Shown piece by piece: positions 17,215 through 24,565 of a stretch of DNA of 64,000 nucleotides. Under the pieces are notes generated by a model. That model saw only the letters and a program-made list of their open reading frames with translations, searched no databases and had not been told where the DNA came from. Made by a program: the position numbers and the translations under genes. The number at the start of each line of letters is the position of its first letter. Positions within the stretch are counted from its first letter, which is position 1. Source of the stretch: Hymenobacter puniceus (GTDB lineage: Bacteria > Bacteroidota > Bacteroidia > Cytophagales > Hymenobacteraceae); contig NZ_JACSCX010000002.1 of the NCBI RefSeq assembly GCF_014333525.1, forward strand, positions 496,001 to 560,000, in the 5' to 3' direction.

Positions 17215-19326
17215 ATGAAAAACCGCAATACGCTGACGCTGGCTGCCCTGGCTGCTACCGGACTGGCCCTGTCGGGTTGTGCATCCGGTACGGCACCCAC
17301 GGCTGCCACTACTGCGCCGGTTGCTGTGCCTTCCACTCCCACGGAAGCCCCTGTAGTGCCTGGTATTGGCCTCAATGTGGCCAACCGCGACCTGTCGGTG
17401 TCGCCCTGCGACAACTTTTTTCAGTACGCTTCGGGCTCGTGGCTGAAAAACAACCCGATTCCGGCTGCTGAAACGCGCTGGGGCTCTTTCAATGAGCTGG
17501 CCGATAAGAATAACGCGGTAATGCGTCAGATTCTGGACGAAGCCGCTGCCAACACCTCGGCCGCTAAAGGCACCAATGCCCAGAAAGTAGGCGACTACTA
17601 TGCTTCGGCCATGGACTCGATGGCCATTGAGGCCGCCGGCCTGAAGTTCCTCAAGCCCGAGCTGGACCGTATCAACGGCATCAAAGACCTGAAGGGTTTG
17701 CAGAGCGCCGTAGTACGGTCCCAGAAAATCCAGACCGGCGCTTTCTTCAACGGCTACGTCGGCCAAGACGATAAAATCAGCACTCAGTACGCCGTAAACC
17801 TGTATCAGGGTGGCCTGAGCTTGCCCGATCGGGACTACTACCTCAAAGACGACGCCCGCTCGAAAGGTATCCGCTCGGCTTACATGACCTACCTGGTCAA
17901 CACGTTCAAGATGCTGGGCGACAACGACGCCGCAGCTGCTAAAAACGCGGCCACGGTGCTGCGCCTGGAAACGCGCATGGCCAAGGCCAGCAAGAGCCGC
18001 GTGGACCTGCGCGACCCCTACGCCAACTACAACAAGATGACGGTGGCAGCTGCCAACAAGCAGTTTCCGAACCTGAACCTGCCCGTCGTGCTCCAGCAAA
18101 TGGGTCTGGGCGCGGCCAAAGAAGTAATTGTGGGCCAGCCCACTTTTTTCAAGGAAGTAAGCACCATGATGAAGGCCGAGCCATTGGCCGACCTCAAAAC
18201 CTACATGCGCTGGCACCTGGTAACGTCGGTTTCGTCGGCGCTGCCCAAGGCCTATGCCGATGAGAGTTTCAAGTTCACGCAGGTATTGAGCGGGGCCAAA
18301 AAGCAGCAGCCGCGCTGGAAGCGCATGTTGCGCTCCACCGACGGCGCCCTGGGCGAAGCGTTCGGCCAGCTCTACGTGGACAAGGCCTTCACGCCCGAAG
18401 CCAAGCAGAAGGCCCTGGCCATGGTCGACAACATCAAGGCTGCCCTTGCCGAGCATATTCAGCAGCTGGAATGGATGAGCCCCGCCACCAAGGTGGAAGC
18501 TATGAAGAAGCTGAATGCCTTCACCGTGAAAATCGGCTACCCCGACCAGTGGAAGGACTATTCGGCCCTCACCATCTCGCGGGAAAGCTACCTGAAAAAC
18601 GTGCTGGCTTCGCGCGAGTGGGCCATCAACGACAACGTAAAGAAATTCGGGAAGCCGATTGACCGCAAGGAGTGGGGTATGACGCCGCCTACGGTGAATG
18701 CCTACTACAACCCGAGCATGAACGAAATCGTGTTTCCGGCCGGCATCATGCAGCCGCCGTTCTTCGACCCCAAGGCCGACGATGCGGTAAACTACGGCGG
18801 TATGGGCGCGGTAATCGGCCACGAAATTACGCACGGCTTCGACGACCAGGGCCGGCAGTACGACGCCGAGGGCAACCTGAAAGACTGGTGGACCAAGGAA
18901 GACGCCGAGAAGTTCGACGCCCGCGCCGCCATCGTCGGCAAGCAGTTCGATGCCTTCTCGCCGCTGGACTCGGTGTACGTGAACGGCAAGCTGACCATGG
19001 GCGAAAACCTCGCCGACCTGGGCGGCCTCAACATTGCTTACACGGCTCTGCAGAAGCAGCTCCAGAAGCAATATGGCAGCAACCCGCGCCCGAAATACGA
19101 CGGCCTGACGCCCGAGCAGCGCTTTTTCCTGGCCTACGCCCAGATCTGGCGCACGAATGCCCGCCCCGAGTACCTGCGCCAGCAGGTGATGACCGATCCG
19201 CACTCCCCGGCTCAGTTCCGCACCAACGGCCCGCTCATGAACATGCCCCAGTTCTACGAGGCTTTCGGCTGCAAGGAAGACGCCAAAATGGTGCGCGTGC
19301 AAACCGAGCGTGCCAAAATCTGGTAG
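17215..19326 (+). CDS. M13 family zinc metallopeptidase lipoprotein (PepO/neprilysin-like)
   Basis: A 703-residue endopeptidase expected in the cell envelope. It starts with a lipoprotein signal (LALSGCASG, lipid cysteine near residue 22) followed by a Thr/Pro-rich linker. The peptidase M13 N-terminal helical domain follows (SPCDNFFQYASGSWLKNNPIP). The catalytic domain has NAYYNPSMNEIVFPAGI, the zinc site H536-E537-xx-H540 in GHEITHGFDDQG, the third ligand E597 in GENLADLGG, and the terminal family motif QFYEAFGC. All catalytic residues are present. The frame is open to 17146, but the signal peptide fixes the start at 17215. Confidence 0.95.
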   Translation: MKNRNTLTLAALAATGLALSGCASGTAPTAATTAPVAVPSTPTEAPVVPGIGLNVANRDLSVSPCDNFFQYASGSWLKNNPIPAAETRWGSFNELADKNNAVMRQILDEAAANTSAAKGTNAQKVGDYYASAMDSMAIEAAGLKFLKPELDRINGIKDLKGLQSAVVRSQKIQTGAFFNGYVGQDDKISTQYAVNLYQGGLSLPDRDYYLKDDARSKGIRSAYMTYLVNTFKMLGDNDAAAAKNAATVLRLETRMAKASKSRVDLRDPYANYNKMTVAAANKQFPNLNLPVVLQQMGLGAAKEVIVGQPTFFKEVSTMMKAEPLADLKTYMRWHLVTSVSSALPKAYADESFKFTQVLSGAKKQQPRWKRMLRSTDGALGEAFGQLYVDKAFTPEAKQKALAMVDNIKAALAEHIQQLEWMSPATKVEAMKKLNAFTVKIGYPDQWKDYSALTISRESYLKNVLASREWAINDNVKKFGKPIDRKEWGMTPPTVNAYYNPSMNEIVFPAGIMQPPFFDPKADDAVNYGGMGAVIGHEITHGFDDQGRQYDAEGNLKDWWTKEDAEKFDARAAIVGKQFDAFSPLDSVYVNGKLTMGENLADLGGLNIAYTALQKQLQKQYGSNPRPKYDGLTPEQRFFLAYAQIWRTNARPEYLRQQVMTDPHSPAQFRTNGPLMNMPQFYEAFGCKEDAKMVRVQTERAKIW

Positions 19327-19350
19327 TCGGTAGCGCCGTTTGCTTAAGTG

Positions 19351-19386
19351 AAAAAGGCGGCCCGCACGATGCGGGCCGCCTTTTTT
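19351..19386 (+). terminator. Rho-independent terminator after M13 peptidase
   Basis: AAAAAGGCGGCCCGC, loop ACGAT, GCGGGCCGCC then six T. It is 24 bp after the stop codon. Confidence 0.92.
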
Positions 19387-19444
19387 GTGCTGCAGTAGGC
19401 CGAGTGATGCCTAACCACCAGCAAACTGCAACGTATCTTGCATC

Positions 19445-19807
19445 ATGCCTAAAATCTTCCGCCTACTGGCGTGGCTGCCGCTGCTGGCTGCCTGCTCCCG
19501 CTCTGAATCTGTGCAAGAGCAAGTTGCTGATCCGCAAGTAGGCGACGTGTACGTGGTGCAGTTTCAGCCCCAGGGCAGCCCGGCGCCGCGCTATTACTTC
19601 TACCACCTGTTCCGCGTAGCACCCGACAGTGTGTACCTGCACCCGGCGCGCCAGGACTCGCCCCGCCCCGACGCCGACCTACGCCAGCTAGCCTTCGAGC
19701 CGACGCCCAAAACCATTGCCTATACCCGGGCCGAAGTGCGCGAGCTGCTGCTGCCCCAGCCCGGCGACGTCACGAAAAGCCAGCTGATTCAGGTGCGGCG
19801 GCCATAG
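19445..19807 (+). CDS. Small lipoprotein of unknown function
   Basis: A 120-residue protein with a lipoprotein signal (LLAACSRSE, lipid cysteine at residue 17). The mature part is short and strand-rich (GDVYVVQFQP, RYYFYHLFRVAPDSVYLHP), with a highly acidic/basic middle (RQDSPRPDADLRQ). I do not recognise a family. It is a single gene between a strong terminator and a palindromic element. Confidence 0.65.
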   Translation: MPKIFRLLAWLPLLAACSRSESVQEQVADPQVGDVYVVQFQPQGSPAPRYYFYHLFRVAPDSVYLHPARQDSPRPDADLRQLAFEPTPKTIAYTRAEVRELLLPQPGDVTKSQLIQVRRP

Positions 19808-19840
19808 GTGCGTTTGCCAAGTGTAGGCAAGACCAGGATA

Positions 19841-19945
19841 AAAGAACGTCATGCAAAGGCGCAGCCGAAGCATCTCGCCAATATGGTAGAATCAACTTAC
19901 TACACTGGCGAGATGCTTCGGCTGCGCCTTTGCATGACGTTCTTT
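19841..19945. repeat. Palindromic element, GAACGTCATGCA family (copy 2, perfect 40-bp arms)
   Basis: Arms 19841-19880 and 19906-19945 are exact reverse complements over 40 bp, beginning AAAGAACGTCATGCAAAGGC and ending in CATCTCGCCA, around a 25-bp loop. The outer part matches copy 1. The unbroken arms suggest recent movement or gene conversion. Confidence 0.9.
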
Positions 19946-19964
19946 CAATTAGCGGTGAACCACC

Positions 19965-20714
19965 TTACGGCAGTATCTCCACGCGGATGCCCACGTCCTT
20001 AAGGGGCCATTTGTAGGCGTCTACGGGCTCGTTGGCTATCTTATCGATGACGTCCAAACCCTCAGTGACTTCACCGAATACGGTGTATTTGCCATCCAGG
20101 GAAGGCACGCCGCCCACGGTGGCATATACGCGCTGCTGCTCGGGCGTGAGGGTGCGGCCAGCCATGGCCTGGCTTTGGGCGGGCGTCATCTTTTCGCCCT
20201 GCACGAAGTAGAAATCGGTGCTGGAAGAAAGCTGGCCGGGGTTCTGCTCGTCGTCGTAGCGGGCCATGCCCAGGGCGCCGCGCCGGTGGAAGTGCTGCGG
20301 GCGCTGCTCAGGCGGCAGGCGGTAGCGGTTCAGCCGGATGGTGCGGTGCTCAGAAGCGCCGCCCTGCACGGCAAATCCCTTCACCACGCGGTTGAACACG
20401 GATTCATCGAATACGCCACGGCGGGAAAGCAGCAGGAAGTTGGCTTTGTGGATGGGCGTATCGTCGTAGAGCTTCACCCGGATGTCGCCGTGGCGGGTGT
20501 GTAGCACCACGCCGGAAGCCCGGTACTGCCGGCCGTAGGGCAGCAGCAGGGCGGCCGCCGTACTGTCGCTGAGGGCGGTGAGGGCCGGGCCGGGCGTGGG
20601 CTTTTCCTTGGAAACCACGGGCGCGGCCGTTTCTTCCACGGGCTGCTGGCGGTTGCAGCCGCCAGCCAGCAGCACAGAAAGCACAAGCACAGCAGGACGC
20701 ACAGAAACAGGCAT
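19965..20714 (-). CDS. Cyclophilin-type peptidyl-prolyl isomerase lipoprotein
   Basis: Folding catalyst for proline isomerisation, anchored as a lipoprotein (signal ends LLAGGCNRQ). The 249-residue chain has a linker of about 40 residues, then the cyclophilin barrel: VVLHTRHGDIRVKLYDD, HKANFLLLSRRGVFDESVFNRVVKGF AVQGG in order, YFVQGEKM and GKYTVFGEVTEGLDVIDKIA near the C-terminus. The active-site Arg-Phe pair (FNRVVKGFAVQGG) is kept. The Mn catalase gene upstream on the same strand is separated by a hairpin terminator, so the gene is probably independently expressed. Confidence 0.9.
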   Translation of the reverse strand: MPVSVRPAVLVLSVLLAGGCNRQQPVEETAAPVVSKEKPTPGPALTALSDSTAAALLLPYGRQYRASGVVLHTRHGDIRVKLYDDTPIHKANFLLLSRRGVFDESVFNRVVKGFAVQGGASEHRTIRLNRYRLPPEQRPQHFHRRGALGMARYDDEQNPGQLSSSTDFYFVQGEKMTPAQSQAMAGRTLTPEQQRVYATVGGVPSLDGKYTVFGEVTEGLDVIDKIANEPVDAYKWPLKDVGIRVEILP

Positions 20715-20740
20715 ACAGAGTAGATGAGGCAGAAATGAAA

Positions 20741-20768
20741 GAGGTGGCTACCGTTCGGTAGCCACCTC
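20741..20768 (-). terminator. Hairpin between Mn catalase and cyclophilin genes
   Basis: GAGGTGGCTACCG and CGGTAGCCACCTC are perfect complements with a 2-base loop, followed on the minus strand by TTTCATTTC. It lies about 85 bp beyond the catalase stop. Confidence 0.75.
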
Positions 20769-20852
20769 AAACATACTACTCCTCGGTGGTTTGTGCCTTG
20801 CTGTAGGTTGTTTGGCCTGAGTTGGGAACAGTAAGCTGCGAGCAACGAGCGG

Positions 20853-21758
20853 CTAGAGCTTGATGCCCATCTTTTTGGCCATGTCCATGAACATCTGCGG
20901 ATCGTACTCGTCTTCGCCGGGTGAATTCAGCTGGGGCTCCTCTTCCAGATCGGGGGCCGGGTAGCCTTCCATGCTGCCTTGAATGAATTCCAGCGGCTGC
21001 CCGTCTTCGGGGTGTACGCCACCTTCCCAGATCATGCCGGCCTGCTTGTAGTCGTCTTTGCTGAAGGTGTAAAGCTTGAGGTGCATCTTCTCGTCCATGA
21101 ACTTCTTGGCGTCCGGAAACCGGTCGTTGCTTAAGTTCGGGATGGGCAGCAGCTTATCCACGGCCACACCGGTCAGCTTTTCGAGGGCGCGGGCGTAGGC
21201 CACCACGTGCACGCCGCCGCGTACCAGCAGGTAGCCCACCATCTTGCGGGCCGTAGGGTCGGTCACCATTTCGTATACCCGCATCTTGTTGGCGCGGGCC
21301 CCACACTCCAGAAAGAAGTTGTGCAGCAGATCGAGGCGAAGGTTGCCAGAGCTGAACACGTTCTGGCCATTCCAGAAGTGGCCCATCGAGTCCATGGGCA
21401 GTGCGGCCTGGCCGCTGGCAATGTAGTGGTGCGTGTTGCGCAGGTCGACGGCAGCTTTCAGCGGCGCTTCGGCCGGGTTGTGGCCCCGCTTGGTTACGCC
21501 GGTCAGCAGCAGGTTAATAGCATAGCTGACCACCTCAATGTGGCCGTATTCTTCACCGGCAATACTGGCTGTCAGGTCGTAGAAAGGCCGCAGCTTGTTG
21601 CGGCCCCGGAAGTTAAACGACTGATAGGTGTAATTCATCAGCGTCGACATCTCGCCAAACTTGCCACCGAGTAACTCCTGGATGGCAGCGGCGTCGTTGG
21701 GCGACGGATTGGTGGGGGTGGGCAGCTCAATCGGCAGCCGATCCATACGTAAGATCAT
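20853..21758 (-). CDS. Manganese catalase family protein
   Basis: Non-haem catalase that disproportionates hydrogen peroxide at a dinuclear manganese site. The 301-residue protein contains LLGGKFGEMSTLMNYTYQSFNFRG in sequence near residue 30 and the metal ligand helix IAGEEYGHIEVV near residue 68. The second pair of ligand helices follows (FFLECGARANKMRVYEM; LLVRGGVHVVAYARALE). Ferritin-like four-helix layout and length fit the family. A start at the fifth codon (MDRLPIELP) is equally possible. The C-terminus is acidic and Pro-rich. Confidence 0.92.
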   Translation of the reverse strand: MILRMDRLPIELPTPTNPSPNDAAAIQELLGGKFGEMSTLMNYTYQSFNFRGRNKLRPFYDLTASIAGEEYGHIEVVSYAINLLLTGVTKRGHNPAEAPLKAAVDLRNTHHYIASGQAALPMDSMGHFWNGQNVFSSGNLRLDLLHNFFLECGARANKMRVYEMVTDPTARKMVGYLLVRGGVHVVAYARALEKLTGVAVDKLLPIPNLSNDRFPDAKKFMDEKMHLKLYTFSKDDYKQAGMIWEGGVHPEDGQPLEFIQGSMEGYPAPDLEEEPQLNSPGEDEYDPQMFMDMAKKMGIKL

Positions 21759-21782
21759 CGGACAAATAGATTAGGTGAAAAG

Positions 21783-21821
21783 AATAAGGCACCTGCTGCC
21801 TCACGCAACAGGTGCCTTATT
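21783..21821 (-). terminator. Terminator after P1 nuclease/PLC-like gene
   Basis: AATAAGGCACCTG (21783-21795) pairs with CAGGTGCCTTATT (21809-21821). It lies beyond the stop of the minus-strand gene ending at 21872. Confidence 0.75.
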
Positions 21822-21871
21822 GCTAACGCCATCTGCTAACTGCCGGACGTACAACTTTTTAGGTCGAGCTT

Positions 21872-23125
21872 CTACCAGCCGGAACCGGACGGGGTGCCCC
21901 AGCCGTCGTCTTTTTTGGCGGCTTTCTTTTTGCGGGCTGGCTCTGCTGCTTTTTCCTTCTGCTTGGCCGTGCCGTCGGCTGTCTTGGTTTTTACCTTCAC
22001 TTTCTCGGCCGATGGAGCTGGCACAGCCGGCGCTGCGGGTGTACCGGCTGCCGGCGCCGCACTTGCCGGCGAGGTGGTTTCCAGTACGGGTGGCGCCATA
22101 TCGGTGGCGGCATTAATCTGGTCGGCCTGCACGGCGGTGGCTTGCTTCTGCAGGGCCAATAGCTGCTGCTCTGCCACCAGGCCGTTGTCTTTCCAGGTTT
22201 TCAGCTGCGCATCCAGCGAGTCTTTGTCGGCTTTGCCGGGCTTGCGGCCCATCAGCTCATTCAGGTTGGGGCTGCCGCCATCCTTCCAGGCCGTCAGCCA
22301 CAACGACGAAATGAAGGTAGGCGCCAGCTTCAGGCGGAAGGCCACCATACCGCCTACTTCCTTATGGTAGGCGTCGGCAAAAGCATCAGAATAAAAGCGG
22401 CGGGTTTTGCCAAACTTGTGCGAGAAGCTGTATTTGGTTTCGGGCGTAAACTGCCGGGTTACTTTCTCTTCCCGGTCAAAGGTTTCGCCCAGGAAGCCAT
22501 ACGACTCCTGCAGCACCTTCCAAATGTCGTTGAGCGGGTCTTTCACGTATTTGGCTGGGTCCGAGTCCAGCTTGTATTCGGCAATGTGGCGCTCGGGCAG
22601 CTTGCTTTCCCAAAGCGAATGCAGGCCCGCCTGGTTGGTGAGCTGGCCATCGTAGTTTTCGGTGGTATGCAGCGGCACGTAGGCATCGGCTACGTAATGG
22701 CACAAATCGGCCGAAAGCCGCACAATGGCCACGGTGTCGCGCTGCTTAAAGGCCTGCGTGAGCTGGTCTTTCACGTCAATAATAGTCCAGGGCACGGTGC
22801 CGTACTTGCGGAGTGTGTCGGCCGTGTACTTGGCTTCGGCCTTTTCCCAGGCTTTGGGCATGGCCCCGAACGGGTTATCGCCAAAGTGGTCGAGGTCGAT
22901 GAAGTGCTTGCTGGCTTCCGTAGGGTCAGAGTCACGCCGCTCGTCGGGGGCAATGGACAGGCGCACAATTTCCCGCATGTGCCGGAAATAAAACGACTGC
23001 ATGCTGGCCGGCAGCGCGTATATCGATATCTGGGCAATGGTGCGATGCGCAAAAAAGCCCCAACCCGGCGACGTAACCGGCACCAGCAGCACCAGGCACA
23101 GCAAGAGAAGAAAATGTTTTTTCAT
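21872..23125 (-). CDS. Secreted zinc-dependent phospholipase C / S1-P1 nuclease-like protein
   Basis: A 417-residue exported hydrolase of the zinc-dependent PLC/P1 nuclease fold. The signal peptide MKKHFLLLLCLVLLVPVTSP is followed at once by WGFFAHRTIAQ, the usual mature N-terminal Trp and His ligands. Further ligands are visible in HFIDLDHFGDNP, LSADLCHYVADAYVPLH and HSLWESKLPERH. The last 80 residues are Ala/Pro-rich, then strongly basic (EPARKKKAAKKDD), an unusual tail that may bind polyanions or the envelope. The start at 23125 is fixed by the signal peptide; upstream codons are spurious. Confidence 0.85.
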   Translation of the reverse strand: MKKHFLLLLCLVLLVPVTSPGWGFFAHRTIAQISIYALPASMQSFYFRHMREIVRLSIAPDERRDSDPTEASKHFIDLDHFGDNPFGAMPKAWEKAEAKYTADTLRKYGTVPWTIIDVKDQLTQAFKQRDTVAIVRLSADLCHYVADAYVPLHTTENYDGQLTNQAGLHSLWESKLPERHIAEYKLDSDPAKYVKDPLNDIWKVLQESYGFLGETFDREEKVTRQFTPETKYSFSHKFGKTRRFYSDAFADAYHKEVGGMVAFRLKLAPTFISSLWLTAWKDGGSPNLNELMGRKPGKADKDSLDAQLKTWKDNGLVAEQQLLALQKQATAVQADQINAATDMAPPVLETTSPASAAPAAGTPAAPAVPAPSAEKVKVKTKTADGTAKQKEKAAEPARKKKAAKKDDGWGTPSGSGW

Positions 23126-23373
23126 GACGGACAGGCAAGTCTGGTAATGACCTTTGCGAAGGTAGCGGATTGACGGATTGCTACGATAACTCCATGATAG
23201 ATTGCGCGCTAGTTCTGCGTATAAGCAAACCCAATCACGGATTAGCACGACTTTCAACACCGCAGCCCGGCCTGCCGTTGAAGAAGCCTGGCCTGCGTGC
23301 CAGGGTGCTAAGCTATACCGCACCAGCTACGCTGCCCGGGCAATTCGCAACAACCTGTGCTAATCTGCGCTAC

Positions 23374-24411
23374 ATGACGCTCATCACCAAGAAGAAAATC
23401 ACCTACGCCATTCAGGAGCCGCTGCGCATTTACCTGCAGCACTACGACCGGGAGGCCTCCCTGCCCATTACGTACCAGGACCTGACCTACAGCAGCGGCT
23501 CCTATCCGCTGGCCGACCGCCAGGGCCGCGACACGATGTGGGAAACCGTGGTGTATGAGCCCCAGGCCCTGCGCGAATTGGGCGCTGGCCTGGCAGAAGT
23601 GTACGCCTTGCTGAAAACCGGCGGCGACCTGAGCTTCACGGAGCACCTGCTGGCCGACCGGATAGACTATTGCCGCTTCGGCAACTCCAATCCGTTTCGG
23701 GTGCGCATCGTCAATCAGCTCAACGACAACTACGACTATTTCTACGTGAAGCGGGCCGACGCTTCGCGGGTGTATGGCCTGGAGCTGGAACATCTGCTTT
23801 CGCCCAACAGCCTCAACTACCTGGTTTCCGGCGACACCATTATTGAGGAGCATATCGTTGGGATTCCCGGCGACGATTTCATCCGCGACCGACTGGCTGC
23901 GCCGCACCTCAACCAAGTGCGTATTGCCAAGGAATTTGTGAAGTTCAATGAGCGGTGCTTTGCGCGCCTGCTGGGCGATATGCGGGCCTATAACTACGTT
24001 ATCGACGTAACGCCAGACTTTGAGGACGAGCAGTACCGCGTGCGCGCCATTGACTTCGACCAGCAGTGCTACGAGGGCAAAAAGACCATGTATCTGCCGC
24101 AGTATTTCAAAGACAACCGCGCCGTGGTGCAGCTCTGCAGCCGCCTGCTGAACGCCGAAACCACCCGCCAGTACCAGACCGAAGAGCGCGCCCTAATGGC
24201 GCGCCGGGCCCGCTCGGAGCGCTACCGCCTCAAAGACCTTATCGACTGCCTGCGCCGCGACGAGGTGTCGCCGCCGGAAAAAGTAGAGCAACTCAAAGAG
24301 CAGCTAAGCCAGCACCACCACACCGACCAATTCCGCCGCTGCCGCTCCATGGGCGACATCGTGCGCCTCAACCTGAAGCTCATGCTGACAAAGGGCAGGA
24401 GTGACAGGTGA
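23374..24411 (+). CDS. Uncharacterised protein with kinase-like catalytic-loop pattern
   Basis: A 345-residue soluble protein that I do not assign to a named family. It starts at the ATG at 23374 (MTLITKKKITYAIQEPL), since the preceding in-frame sequence shows no coding character. Residues about 205-235 read LLGDMRAYNYVIDV then VRAIDFDQQCYEG. Together this resembles the GD-xxxx-N loop and IDFD metal motif of aminoglycoside-phosphotransferase/HipA-like kinases. An N-terminal glycine-rich loop is not obvious. The C-terminal third is highly charged and helical (RRARSERYRLKDLIDCLRR). It is divergent from the P1-like nuclease. Confidence 0.7.
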   Translation: MTLITKKKITYAIQEPLRIYLQHYDREASLPITYQDLTYSSGSYPLADRQGRDTMWETVVYEPQALRELGAGLAEVYALLKTGGDLSFTEHLLADRIDYCRFGNSNPFRVRIVNQLNDNYDYFYVKRADASRVYGLELEHLLSPNSLNYLVSGDTIIEEHIVGIPGDDFIRDRLAAPHLNQVRIAKEFVKFNERCFARLLGDMRAYNYVIDVTPDFEDEQYRVRAIDFDQQCYEGKKTMYLPQYFKDNRAVVQLCSRLLNAETTRQYQTEERALMARRARSERYRLKDLIDCLRRDEVSPPEKVEQLKEQLSQHHHTDQFRRCRSMGDIVRLNLKLMLTKGRSDR

Positions 24412-24439
24412 TTTTTGATGATGAGGCAATGGAGGGATG

Positions 24440-24522
24440 AGGAATCTTGCCAGTATGCTAATGCATGGAAACGCAACGTCAGCACGCGAGATTCCTCGCG
24501 CTGCTCGTAATGACGTTCTTTC
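24440..24522. repeat. Palindromic element, GAACGTCATGCA family (copy 3, decayed)
   Basis: The interior (CCAGTATGCT, AACGTCAGCACGCGAG) is nearly identical to copy 1. The 3' end TGACGTTCTT remains and the outer 5' arm is lost. A residual pair GAGGAATCTTGC / GCGAGATTCCTC has one mismatch. Confidence 0.75.
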
Positions 24523-24565
24523 CTGATGACCTCATCACTTCATTACCTCATCACCAAAAACCGCC

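Noticed and set aside
17206..19302. 698-codon open frame antisense to the M13 peptidase; similar long antisense frames at 3434-4678 and 37736-38995
   Set aside because: They mirror the high-G+C codon bias of the real genes, lack recognisable domains and are rich in His/Val/Arg in the manner of antisense shadows.
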